Shown: one piece after another, positions 19,241-27,776 of the stretch
Layout of the letters: every line of letters begins with the position of its first letter
Numbering within the stretch: the first letter of the stretch is position 1
DNA from: Methylotenera oryzisoli
GTDB lineage: Bacteria > Pseudomonadota > Gammaproteobacteria > Burkholderiales > Methylophilaceae
Length of the DNA stretch: 64,000 nucleotides
Direction: 5' to 3'
Assembly: GCA_945881735.1 (NCBI GenBank)
Contig: CAMCVF010000010.1
Coordinates: forward strand, 1 to 64,000
Made by a program: the position numbers and the translations under genes
The notes under the pieces: model-generated
Seen by the model: only the letters and a program-made list of their open reading frames with translations
Databases searched by the model: none
Told to the model about the DNA's origin: nothing

Positions 19241-21238
19241 TTAATTTGGTTGATCAAGTAACTGACTTAATTGCGATTTAGTACGTTCAAACTCTTGTTC
19301 AAAATCTAAATTTTTGCGGTTAGACGACATGGCAAATAAAACCTCGCTCGACTTGTCGCCACTCTTGTCTCCAACTTTTTTGACTAACAACCATATGCGA
19401 CGTTCACGAATATAAAACATAGCAAAAATACCAATTACCAATAGCACAGAACCTAAATAGACCCATTTTTGTCCAGGTGATTTTGTTAGCTGCAATCCGC
19501 TAGCTTCAACATGCTTAAAATCGATCAATTGCAAATAATGCGGTGAGCCATAAAAAAATGAATCGCTCAGCGCATTTAAACTATCTTGCAAAAGCTCTCT
19601 GGTTTTATCATTTGCTGGCAATTCAGGCTTATTAGCTTTTGCCAAGCTTAAATTGTATGCTTCAAACGCAGCTGTGTTGAGCATTTTGATATAGGTTTGT
19701 GCAGCCGCTTCACGCTGATCTTCTGGCACGGCTTTTTCAATTGCTTTGGCTATGCTGGTATAACCGCCTTGTGCATAAGTGCTTAATAATTGCACCACAC
19801 TTTGCTCAAATTGCGCTTGCAAATTACTATCTTGCGTTAAGGCGTTGGCACTTAACTTTTTAGCAATGGCTGGGTATTGCTTGCTATCAAGCATGGCGGC
19901 GCGAAAGTGCATAAAACCATCAATCTCGAAATCGTCATCAACCGGAATGCGCAGATATTTAAAGTCTTCTTGCACTGTTTCGCGCATGCCCGAAATAAAG
20001 TACGATTTACCATCTAACTGCATAGGTTGCATATAGGTAACAAACTCACGTGCTTGACCGCTGGCATCGCGCAACTTGTAGGTAATGTTTGGCCCAACAT
20101 TACGCGGCTTGCCTTTGCCGTCTGGTGTTAGATTAATAATATTAAATTTGCGGAACTCATTAAATTCAACCGTTAATTGGTTTTCACCTTCGCCCAACGT
20201 GGCTTTTTTAAATATTTCACCATTTAAGGTAGTAGTTTTTAGATTCGGCCTACTTAAATCCCATACCTTAAAATTTACCGATGAACCGCCATCTTGGAAA
20301 TCGGATTGATAAATGGCGATACCTTTATAAACAAAAGGATGATTGACGCTAATTGTTTTGGTGAGCGGCTGTTTTAAATCACTATCCGTAATCAAAATAT
20401 CGCTTTCAAACGATTTGGGCTGGCCCGTGGCGTAGTGCTCAATTCTAAAATCTTTAAGCGCCACTCTAAAAGGTAACTCCTGCACCAAATAGCCATCTCG
20501 TACCCTGACAAACGCCACATTGTCGCTAACACCTTCTGGTAGGGTCATGTTGGCTCTGAAAGAGGCATTGCTTGTTGTAAGTCGACTAACAGGGGGCACT
20601 TGGCTTTCTGGAATATCCAATGTTTCTATCTTTTTTTGCCCAAGTAGCTCTTGCACCTTAAGCGGCAAGTTGCCATCGAGTAAGCCACCAAAAAAGATAA
20701 CCACCATAGCCACATGGGTAAAAATATAGCCTAAACGCTGATGCGTACCCGTTTTGGCCGCAATCAGCTCATCGCCATTTTGTTGTGTGTTGAATTTAAA
20801 TTTAAAGCCTTGTGAAGCCAAATAATTAGCTAATTTGGCTTTGGTAGTGGCAATATCATCTCGCTGGTTAATGAGATTAAACGATGCTTGATGACTAAAA
20901 GCGCGGAGGGAGTTTTCTGCCGCATGCTCTTTAAAGGTTTTCCACTCGCGCACCATTAAAGGACTATTGCGATAAATACATAAACTGGTCGAAATCACCA
21001 AAAATAATAAGATGGCTAAAAACCAAGTGGCGTGATAGACATCGTACAAACCTAGCTTTTCAAACGCCTCAAACCAGAATTGGCCAAATTTGATGATGTA
21101 ATTTTCGTAAGGCTCGTTTTGTTTAAGCACCGTGCCAATAATGGAAGCAATGCCCAATACGGTGAGCATGCTCACGGCAAAACGCATTGAACTTAGCAGC
21201 TCGTAAAAACGTTGTGATGTGGTAATTGATGGTTTCAA
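19241..21238 (-). CDS. resB: Cytochrome c biogenesis protein ResB (Ccs1)
   Basis: This 665-residue ResB-family protein begins RFYELLSSMRFAVSMLTVLG. It has N-terminal helices near residues 15-35, 70-90 and about 170, a large periplasmic domain, and a last helix near 610 (VYLGSVLLVIGIFAMFYIRE). It is the partner of CcsB in system II heme ligation. The adjacent cytochrome c4 is an obvious client. Confidence 0.94.
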   Translation of the reverse strand: MKPSITTSQRFYELLSSMRFAVSMLTVLGIASIIGTVLKQNEPYENYIIKFGQFWFEAFEKLGLYDVYHATWFLAILLFLVISTSLCIYRNSPLMVREWKTFKEHAAENSLRAFSHQASFNLINQRDDIATTKAKLANYLASQGFKFKFNTQQNGDELIAAKTGTHQRLGYIFTHVAMVVIFFGGLLDGNLPLKVQELLGQKKIETLDIPESQVPPVSRLTTSNASFRANMTLPEGVSDNVAFVRVRDGYLVQELPFRVALKDFRIEHYATGQPKSFESDILITDSDLKQPLTKTISVNHPFVYKGIAIYQSDFQDGGSSVNFKVWDLSRPNLKTTTLNGEIFKKATLGEGENQLTVEFNEFRKFNIINLTPDGKGKPRNVGPNITYKLRDASGQAREFVTYMQPMQLDGKSYFISGMRETVQEDFKYLRIPVDDDFEIDGFMHFRAAMLDSKQYPAIAKKLSANALTQDSNLQAQFEQSVVQLLSTYAQGGYTSIAKAIEKAVPEDQREAAAQTYIKMLNTAAFEAYNLSLAKANKPELPANDKTRELLQDSLNALSDSFFYGSPHYLQLIDFKHVEASGLQLTKSPGQKWVYLGSVLLVIGIFAMFYIRERRIWLLVKKVGDKSGDKSSEVLFAMSSNRKNLDFEQEFERTKSQLSQLLDQPN

Positions 21239-21306
21239 AGTGAGTGCTTAACGCTCTTGCCTTCAGTGCGACGACATGAAAATTGAAATACGACTTTTGA
21301 TATAGC

Positions 21307-21342
21307 CTGATGAAAAGTTTGTAGCAAAAAACTTTTCATCAG
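21307..21342 (-). terminator. Perfect 14-bp hairpin between cytochrome c4 and resB
   Basis: CTGATGAAAAGTTT at 21307-21320 pairs perfectly with its complement at 21329-21342 around an 8-nt loop, 8 nt beyond the cytochrome c4 stop. There is no T run after the stem on the minus strand. It may be a weak terminator or an RNA-processing or stabilising hairpin. Confidence 0.5.
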
Positions 21343-21350
21343 TTTTGAAA

Positions 21351-22007
21351 TTAACGCAAACCTTGCATATAGTCAGACACTGCTTGCATTTCCGCATCGG
21401 TCATTTTGGCTGCGATTACCATCATCATCGGTGCATTGGCTCGCTCACCCGTGCGGAATGTTTTCAGCTGTTGGTAAATGTAATCAGCATGTTGACCGGC
21501 TAGACGCGGAAATTGTTTAGGTATACCAGCACCATTGGCACCATGGCAAGCGGCACAGGCTGGTAGATTGGTTTTAGCAATGCCACCACGGTAGATTTTT
21601 TCGCCTAATGAACCAGCGCCGTTGGTTTTCGCTTTTGCCAATGTTTGTTTTTGTGTCGCAAAATAAGCCGCCAAGTTTTGCATGTCTTCAGTTGTTAAAT
21701 TCGCCACCATGCCACTCATTACTGCATTAGCGCGCGTACCTTCCTTAAAATTTGTTAACTGTTTTAACAAATACTCAGGATGTTGGCCGGCCAATTTTGG
21801 GTTCAAACTAATAGCGCTGTTACCATCAGCAGCATGACAAGCCGCGCAAACACCCTGCACAATTTGATCAACGGCTTGCTTATTAACAGCAGGTAAAGCG
21901 GTGGTTGCTACTGACTCTGTTTTTTTTGCTACATGTGTAGCACAAAAAGCGATATTTGAGGAGAAACTAAACGCTAAAACGGCGATTAAACTGACATGCT
22001 TAAACAT
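21351..22007 (-). CDS. Diheme cytochrome c4
   Basis: The 218-residue protein has a signal peptide of about 22 residues and two class I cytochrome c domains. The heme sites are CAACH at 54-58 and CAACH at 151-155. Each is followed by a KLAGQH or RLAGQH segment and a distal Met (AVMSGM; APMMMV). Cytochromes c4 pass electrons in the periplasm to terminal oxidases. It precedes resB/ccsB, the machinery that would mature it. Confidence 0.93.
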   Translation of the reverse strand: MFKHVSLIAVLAFSFSSNIAFCATHVAKKTESVATTALPAVNKQAVDQIVQGVCAACHAADGNSAISLNPKLAGQHPEYLLKQLTNFKEGTRANAVMSGMVANLTTEDMQNLAAYFATQKQTLAKAKTNGAGSLGEKIYRGGIAKTNLPACAACHGANGAGIPKQFPRLAGQHADYIYQQLKTFRTGERANAPMMMVIAAKMTDAEMQAVSDYMQGLR

Positions 22008-22122
22008 TGTATTGCTTTCCTAACTATTTAATTAATTTAATATTTTGCCCAGTTTATATTTTATCAAATTAGGGCTGTTCGTGATAGCATTTACGTCTTA
22101 AGTTTTACAGACAAACCATGTC

Positions 22123-22755
22123 ATGCCGCTTTTTCAAAACGCTACCTTTTTTATTTCTGCCCATCATTTACGCGATTTACCACCTGCATCTGGTATCGAA
22201 GTAGCCTTCGCTGGCCGATCTAACGCGGGTAAATCTAGTGCGCTTAACACGCTAGCCAATCACAATCGACTTGCATTTGTCAGTAAACAACCTGGTCGCA
22301 CACAGTTAATTAACTTTTTCACTTTGGGTAATGACCGCCATTTAGTCGATTTACCTGGATACGGTTACGCAAAAGTACCCGAAAGCATGCGCGCCCACTG
22401 GCAAAGCGTGCTGGCACGCTATTTAAGCGAGCGCACTAGCTTGGGCGGCTTGGTACTAGTAATGGATAGCCGCCATCCACTTACACAACTAGACCGACAA
22501 ATGTTGGATTGGTTTTGCCCAAGTGGCAAACCGGTGCATGTTTTATTAACAAAATCCGATAAATTATCGCGCGGTGAGGCTGGATTAACGCTAGCGAAGG
22601 TACGCAAAGAGCTGTTAGAGACTTGGGATAAGAACTACGGCAGCAATTGCACCGTGCAATTATTTTCTAGCTCTAAAAAATTAGGCGTTGAAGAAGCCGA
22701 AAAAGTGATTGGTGCGTGGCTATTTGCAGATGAAACAAAAGTTGCTGAGGAATAA
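22123..22755 (+). CDS. engB: Ribosome biogenesis GTPase EngB (YsxC/YihA)
   Basis: This is a 210-residue small GTPase needed for large-subunit assembly. The motifs are G1 [13 protein letters not shown]2 [11 protein letters not shown]3 [12 protein letters not shown]4 LTKSDK and G5 FSSSKK. The length and start ([14 protein letters not shown]) fit the family. It is divergent from cytochrome c4, the pairing often seen in betaproteobacteria. Confidence 0.96.
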   Translation: MPLFQNATFFISAHHLRDLPPASGIEVAFAGRSNAGKSSALNTLANHNRLAFVSKQPGRTQLINFFTLGNDRHLVDLPGYGYAKVPESMRAHWQSVLARYLSERTSLGGLVLVMDSRHPLTQLDRQMLDWFCPSGKPVHVLLTKSDKLSRGEAGLTLAKVRKELLETWDKNYGSNCTVQLFSSSKKLGVEEAEKVIGAWLFADETKVAEE

Positions 22756-22824
22756 GCGCTTAGGCATGCATCCTTGCACAAGCCTTAAATATAGCTTTAT
22801 CTACTTAATATGAGGGAATTGTTC

Positions 22825-23256
22825 ATGACAAAAGGATACTTAAAGTACATATTAGCGGTTTTATTTTGTGTTTTGCATCACAACGCTTCTGCCTCAGAAG
22901 CTTCTCAAAGCATCACCGTGACACCACTTTTAAAAACAACTAGCAGTTGGAATGGCTCGCCACTGGCTTATCCAGGTGGCAACGCAGAAATTACCGGCAT
23001 GGTGGTAGAAATTGCTGTAGGGGCAGAAACCGGCTGGCATTTGCACACGGTACCATCGTTTGGAATGATTTTAGAAGGCCGTTTGGAAGTCTCGCTAAAA
23101 GACGGTAGCACCAAAATATTGCAAACTGGAGAGGCATTGGCTGAAGTGGTAAATACCTTGCACAACGGCCGTAATATTGGTTTCACGCCTGTAAAAATTG
23201 TGGTTTTTTATGCTGGTGCAGTTGGTAGCAAGTTGACTGATAAGCCTCTGCCATGA
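22825..23256 (+). CDS. Secreted cupin-domain protein
   Basis: This is a 143-residue exported protein with a signal peptide (KGYLKYILAVLFCVLHHNA, cut near ASASE) and one cupin barrel. The metal-binding-like histidines are in GWHLHTVPSFGMILEGRLEV and LHNGRNIG. I chose the ATG at 22825 because GAGGGA at 22812-22817 sits 7 nt before it. A longer frame from 22810 would place that site inside the gene. The substrate is unknown. Confidence 0.82.
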   Translation: MTKGYLKYILAVLFCVLHHNASASEASQSITVTPLLKTTSSWNGSPLAYPGGNAEITGMVVEIAVGAETGWHLHTVPSFGMILEGRLEVSLKDGSTKILQTGEALAEVVNTLHNGRNIGFTPVKIVVFYAGAVGSKLTDKPLP

Positions 23257-23283
23257 GTTGCGCTATGTTTTAGCATCCGCAAC
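23257..23283. terminator. Hairpin between convergent cupin and trmB genes
   Basis: GTTGC and GCTA pair with TAGC and GCAAC across a short loop, with an internal bulge. It begins immediately after the cupin stop and ends 29 nt before the trmB stop. T runs are lacking on both sides, so its strength is uncertain. Confidence 0.4.
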
Positions 23284-23311
23284 AAACTGTTAAGCTTGAT
23301 GGCTGAATTCT

Positions 23312-24034
23312 TTAATTCTTCAAAAATACCAAATCCCAAACGCCATGACCCAATTTGATGCCGCGATTTTCGAATTTGGTCAGCGGTCTATAAGCTGGTT
23401 TTTCTGCGTAATTCAGAGCTAAATTTTGCAATTGAGGCTCGGCTTTAAGTGCAGCTAATACCCATTCCGCATATTCTTGCCAATCGGTCGCCACATGAAT
23501 GTAAGCACCCACTTTCAGTTTAGTGCAAAGCAGCTTTAAAAATTCTGCTTGAATCAAGCGGCGTTTGTGATGGCGTTTTTTATGCCAAGGGTCAGGGAAA
23601 AAGATATGTACGCCATCCAAGCTATGATCCGCAATCATCTGTTGTAGCACTTCCACCACGTCATGCTGGATGATACGAATATTTTGGATATTGGATTCAT
23701 CAATCAACTTAAGCAAGCTGCCAACACCTGGCGTATGCACTTCTACCGCCACAAAATCGCAATCAGACAAGGTTTGGGCAACTTGGGCAGTACTTTCACC
23801 CATACCAAAACCAATTTCCAATATTTTTTTTCTATCAGCCCCCCCAAATACTTGATTTAAATCCAATACATTTTCAGCATACTCAATACCAAATTGTGGC
23901 CAAAACGTTTCTAACGCATAAGTCTGGCCTTTGGTTAAGCGGCCTTGACGCAATACAAAGCTGCGAATGCGACGATGCATATTTTCGTTAGGCAAATCGT
24001 TTTGAATTGTTTCTGGTTTAATTAAATGGTTCAT
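23312..24034 (-). CDS. trmB: tRNA (guanine-N7-)-methyltransferase
   Basis: TrmB makes m7G46 in tRNA. The 240-residue protein has the SAM loop EIGFGMGEST, the acidic VAVEVH strand end and the family signature FPDPWHKKRHHKRRL. The C-terminal segment RPLTKFENRGIKLGH is also typical. It converges with the cupin gene and follows the MidA-family gene on the same strand. Confidence 0.96.
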   Translation of the reverse strand: MNHLIKPETIQNDLPNENMHRRIRSFVLRQGRLTKGQTYALETFWPQFGIEYAENVLDLNQVFGGADRKKILEIGFGMGESTAQVAQTLSDCDFVAVEVHTPGVGSLLKLIDESNIQNIRIIQHDVVEVLQQMIADHSLDGVHIFFPDPWHKKRHHKRRLIQAEFLKLLCTKLKVGAYIHVATDWQEYAEWVLAALKAEPQLQNLALNYAEKPAYRPLTKFENRGIKLGHGVWDLVFLKN

Positions 24035-24068
24035 GGGCGCATTATACTTAAATTGTGCTCAATTAATT

Positions 24069-25259
24069 TTAGAGCATATGCGCTTTATCGCCACTTTTAA
24101 AACCGATTAATGGTGAATCAAAGTCTTTGCTTAACGCAATCACTTTAAATAATTCTCCCATTTCGGCTGGCGATAGCAGTTTATGCGTCGCCGCCGCTAA
24201 AGGTGCATAAGCTGCAATATTGTTTGGTGAAGTTTCACTTAATATTTCCAACAAACCGCAACTCATTAAAAAACTAGCTTGATTACAATAACCCGCCAAA
24301 CTTAAATCAAGTGACACGCCTGCTGCAGTAATCGCCGTAAAATTCACGTGGGCGGTAATGTCTTGCAGGCCTACATATATCAAGGGATTGCTATGTGCGT
24401 AATGTTGATAATGGCACATCAAGGTGCCTGTGTTGCGTTGCGGGTGGTAATACTCGGCGGCACCAAAACCATAATCGATCATTAAAATAACACCCTTCTT
24501 TAAGCTGCTAGCTAAGCTTTTAATTAAGGCTATTGCGGCAGGACAAGATTCTGTTAAATAATCAATTGGCAGTGAGTGTGTGCTAACTTCATCCTGTAAC
24601 TTACCTGCAGCTAAGGGTTTATCTTGCCAAACAAATCCCTCATTAAAAGTCACACCGCGCTCTATTAAACCCTGCTGTGTAGTGCCTACAAGATGCACAG
24701 AAATCGAGTCTAATACCTCATTACCAAATATAAAACCAACAAAGTCGTTTGGCAGCGAATCTAGCCAAACCACACGCGCGCACAATTCACTTGGCAATTT
24801 CCGTATTGTCTCTAGCTGGATTTGGCGTAAGTAACCACTTACTTCTAAAATGTAATAATGTTGCGGCAGCTGCTGTAAAAACTGCAGCTCAAGTAGTAAA
24901 TCGGCCGCCAATTTACCTGTGCCCGCACCCAATTCCAAGATGCTAGAAACCAAGCCACCACCTTTGGTTTCGCTTAAAACTTGCGCAGCCTGCTTTGCCA
25001 ATGTGCGTGCAAACAGTGGTGAAATTTGAGGCGCCGTGACAAAATCGCCACCACCTTTTTGATTATCCGCGAACTTAAGTGCGCCGCCACTGTAATAACC
25101 TATTGCGGGAGTATATAAGGCCATGTGCATAAACGTGGCGAAGTCTATCCAGCCACCTGTTTGCTCAATTTTTTGCTGAATTAATTGGCTTAACTGCTTG
25201 CTCCGATCTTGCGCAAGTGAGTCTGGAATCGGTAGATTTAGTTGTAAAGTTGAAGCCAT
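24069..25259 (-). CDS. SAM-dependent methyltransferase, MidA/NDUFAF7 family
   Basis: This is a 396-residue DUF185 protein. Markers are GGDFVTAPQISPLFARTLA, the SAM loop ELGAGTGKLAADLL, GNEVLDSI and IDYGFGAAEYYHPQR. The mitochondrial homologue methylates an arginine of complex I during assembly; the bacterial substrate is not established. It is divergent from the SDR gene, a common pairing in betaproteobacteria. Confidence 0.9.
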   Translation of the reverse strand: MASTLQLNLPIPDSLAQDRSKQLSQLIQQKIEQTGGWIDFATFMHMALYTPAIGYYSGGALKFADNQKGGGDFVTAPQISPLFARTLAKQAAQVLSETKGGGLVSSILELGAGTGKLAADLLLELQFLQQLPQHYYILEVSGYLRQIQLETIRKLPSELCARVVWLDSLPNDFVGFIFGNEVLDSISVHLVGTTQQGLIERGVTFNEGFVWQDKPLAAGKLQDEVSTHSLPIDYLTESCPAAIALIKSLASSLKKGVILMIDYGFGAAEYYHPQRNTGTLMCHYQHYAHSNPLIYVGLQDITAHVNFTAITAAGVSLDLSLAGYCNQASFLMSCGLLEILSETSPNNIAAYAPLAAATHKLLSPAEMGELFKVIALSKDFDSPLIGFKSGDKAHML

Positions 25260-25297
25260 AAGACATTATAATATTTGATTACTAAAGTGAGTAAATC

Positions 25298-26050
25298 TTG
25301 AGCGAATCTCTAAACAATAAAGTCGTGTTAATTACAGGCGGTGCCAAACGTGTAGGCGCTGCCATTTGCCGCGAACTGCATGCTTGCGGCGCGCAATTAA
25401 TGATTCATTATCGATCATCCACCACTGAGGCGCGCGCCTTGCAAGCTGAGCTAAATTTGTTGCGCGCTAATTCTGTGGTGATTATTCAGGGCGATTTACT
25501 TAATATTGCGGTTTTGCCAAGCTTGATACAAGAAACGGTGAAGCATTTTGGCAAATTAGATGTGTTGATTAATAATGCATCCAGCTATTACGCCACCGAA
25601 ATTGGCGCAATTACTGAAGATAATTGGCAGGATTTAATGGGCAGCAATTTAAAAGCGCCGATGTTTTTGGCGCAGGCAGCAGCAACTGAGCTACGCAAAA
25701 ACCACGGTTGTATTGTAAATATTACCGATATGCACATTGAGCGCCCTAAAAAAGGCTATGTAGTTTATAGTGTGGCAAAAGCGGGTTTGGTAAACCTGAC
25801 CAAATCACTTGCGCATGAATTAAGCCCAGAAGTGCGCGTAAATGCTGTGGCCCCGGGGCCTGTGCAATGGCCAGAAAATAATCCGCAATTTAACGAAGTG
25901 TATCGCCAACGCGTTATTTCACAAACACTGCTGAAAAAAATTGGTGAGCCAAAAGACATTGCCAAAGCCGTTAAATTTCTGGTGGCAGATGCGCCATTTA
26001 TCACTGGTCATGTGCTGGCGGTAGATGGTGGACGCGGCTTGAATTTATAG
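25298..26050 (+). CDS. Short-chain dehydrogenase, pteridine reductase-like
   Basis: This is a 250-residue SDR. The cofactor loop TGGAKRVGAA has the Arg typical of pteridine reductases (TGxxKRxG). NNAS follows, and the active site has Asp in NITDMH with YSVAK supplying Tyr and Lys. This matches PTR1/FolM-like enzymes that reduce biopterin or dihydrofolate rather than classic Ser-Tyr-Lys SDRs. It starts at TTG; AGTGAG at 25286-25291 is the likely ribosome binding site. The exact substrate is inferred. Confidence 0.82.
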   Translation: MSESLNNKVVLITGGAKRVGAAICRELHACGAQLMIHYRSSTTEARALQAELNLLRANSVVIIQGDLLNIAVLPSLIQETVKHFGKLDVLINNASSYYATEIGAITEDNWQDLMGSNLKAPMFLAQAAATELRKNHGCIVNITDMHIERPKKGYVVYSVAKAGLVNLTKSLAHELSPEVRVNAVAPGPVQWPENNPQFNEVYRQRVISQTLLKKIGEPKDIAKAVKFLVADAPFITGHVLAVDGGRGLNL

Positions 26051-26104
26051 GCCTGAACGTGCCGCTCTTTACGATAGAAAATCGCCTGACTCAATGCCAT
26101 GACT

Positions 26105-26575
26105 AAACAAAGAATAAGTAGTTTATCGGCAACTGTTCAAATAAAGCAATGAGCTGCAGCCTTTACCATAATTATCAATACTAATTTCAACACCTAACCC
26201 ATTAAACTTTTTAGTACGACTTAACGCGTACTGGGTCAAAAAGTGCGTCAAATTAGGTAATTTCAATCTCCAGATAACTGGATGGCATATTATTTTAAAT
26301 GAGCACTTGCTTAATTTAATTGGCCAAATCAAGATTCATTAAATCTCTAGCCGTGACATTCAGCGCAATACTTATCATGAGGCTTTGCTTACTCCAAACT
26401 CGCCATTGCTTGGTTGCTTCATTAAGCACTAAAGTAAACAAGCTATTAATTAAATCTGCTGGATCAATTTGTGGCAGGAACTGATAAGGTGTTAAAAATC
26501 TATGCTCGGGATGCTGCCAGCGGATGAACGCCTCAACTCCCATGACTTTCTGGCTAATTAAATTAGCCTAATTGA
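26105..26575 (-). pseudogene. Decayed EAL-domain (c-di-GMP phosphodiesterase) gene
   Basis: On the minus strand the frame from about 26560 reads SQKVMGVEAFIRWQHPEHRF and continues to LNVTARDLMN, the start of an EAL domain (EAL replaced by EAF). A frame change near 26320 leads to GVEISIDNYGKGCSSLLYL, the DDFG region with Asp changed to Asn. Another shift gives QLPINYLFFV before stops. There are several frameshifts and stops, and no N-terminal sensor or GGDEF part. It is a non-functional fragment that fills most of the 26051-26747 gap; the rest of that gap holds nothing I recognise. Confidence 0.8.
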
Positions 26576-26747
26576 TCCCCATTTTAACTAACTGTATAGT
26601 TGATTTTTAAGATTCTACTTAATAGTGAATTTAAAGTATTAATAGTAAACAGTATATGTGACTATTTACCATGCAAATCAAGCGGCAGAATTTAATGCTA
26701 GCCTTCAGTTATAATCAATATGAAATGTAAATAGATGATTAACTAGC

Positions 26748-27653
26748 ATGATTAAACACTTACCCGACAACCATTCTAACAACTTTATTAAGTTGCGTAA
26801 CAGCCTTATCTCAAACACTGGCAAGGCCATTGGCGACTTCAACATGATTGAAGATGGCGATAAAGTTTTGGTGTGCATGAGCGGCGGCAAGGATAGTCAC
26901 ACCATGTTGATGATGTTGCTGGCATTGCAAGAACGTGCGCCGATTAACTTTAAATTAATCGCCATGAATTTAGACCAAAAACAGCCTAACTTTCCTTCAA
27001 ATATTCTACCTGAGTACTTTAAAAAATTAGGAGTGGATTACCGCATTGTAGAAGCGGATACCTATTCCGTAGTGAAAGAGAAAATTCCAGAAGGAAAAAC
27101 CACCTGTAGTTTATGCAGCCGCTTGCGTCGCGGTATTATCTATACTACGGCCAAAGAGTTGGGTGCAAACAAAATCGCACTTGGGCATCACAGAGATGAC
27201 ATCGTAGAAACGCTTTTCTTGAATATGTTCTTTGGCGCCAAATTGAAAGCCATGCCACCCAAATTGGCAACCAACGATAAGCAAAATGTGGTCATTCGAC
27301 CTTTGGCTTATTGCGCCGAAAAAGATGTAGCCAGCTATGCACGCCAAATGGAGTTTCCGATTATTCCTTGTGATTTATGCGGCAGCCAAGAAAACCTACA
27401 GCGCCAAAAAGTAAAAGATATGTTGCAAGAGTGGGAACATGAGCAGCCTGGTCGCGTGAACAATATATTCCGCGCCATTTGTAATGTAGAGCCATCACAC
27501 TTGGCTGATGTGAATTTATACGACTTTAAAAGCCTAACGCAAGCCAAGGCAGATGATGAAGATCCCTTATTTGGTGATATTGCAAATGAAGGTGCTGCTT
27601 TAAGGATCAGCAGCAACGACGGGACGCGAATTGAGTTCGCCAGAAACAAATAA
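26748..27653 (+). CDS. ttcA: tRNA 2-thiocytidine biosynthesis protein TtcA
   Basis: TtcA thiolates C32 of tRNA, using ATP and an iron-sulfur cluster. The 301-residue protein has the PP-loop SGGKDS at 45-50 and the cluster cysteines Cys120/Cys123 (CSLC). A third ligand lies in CDLCGSQ near 209-212. [18 protein letters not shown] is the family signature. It precedes topA on the same strand with a 123-nt gap. Confidence 0.95.
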   Translation: MIKHLPDNHSNNFIKLRNSLISNTGKAIGDFNMIEDGDKVLVCMSGGKDSHTMLMMLLALQERAPINFKLIAMNLDQKQPNFPSNILPEYFKKLGVDYRIVEADTYSVVKEKIPEGKTTCSLCSRLRRGIIYTTAKELGANKIALGHHRDDIVETLFLNMFFGAKLKAMPPKLATNDKQNVVIRPLAYCAEKDVASYARQMEFPIIPCDLCGSQENLQRQKVKDMLQEWEHEQPGRVNNIFRAICNVEPSHLADVNLYDFKSLTQAKADDEDPLFGDIANEGAALRISSNDGTRIEFARNK

Positions 27654-27706
27654 GGCTACCTTCACACCGCTAATCATTGAAACTGTTGCTTTTTTTCATT
27701 GACTTA

Positions 27707-27736
27707 TTGTCCACAAGCCAATTAGCTTGCTATCAT
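27707..27736 (+). promoter_or_regulatory. Possible topA promoter
   Basis: TTGTCC at 27707-27712 and TATCAT at 27731-27736 are separated by 18 nt and lie 40 nt before the topA ATG. Both hexamers match the sigma-70 consensus at four positions, so the call is weak. Confidence 0.3.
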
Positions 27737-27776
27737 CTAAGGAATTATTCAAATTAGCGCTTAAATCTAGGCACCA

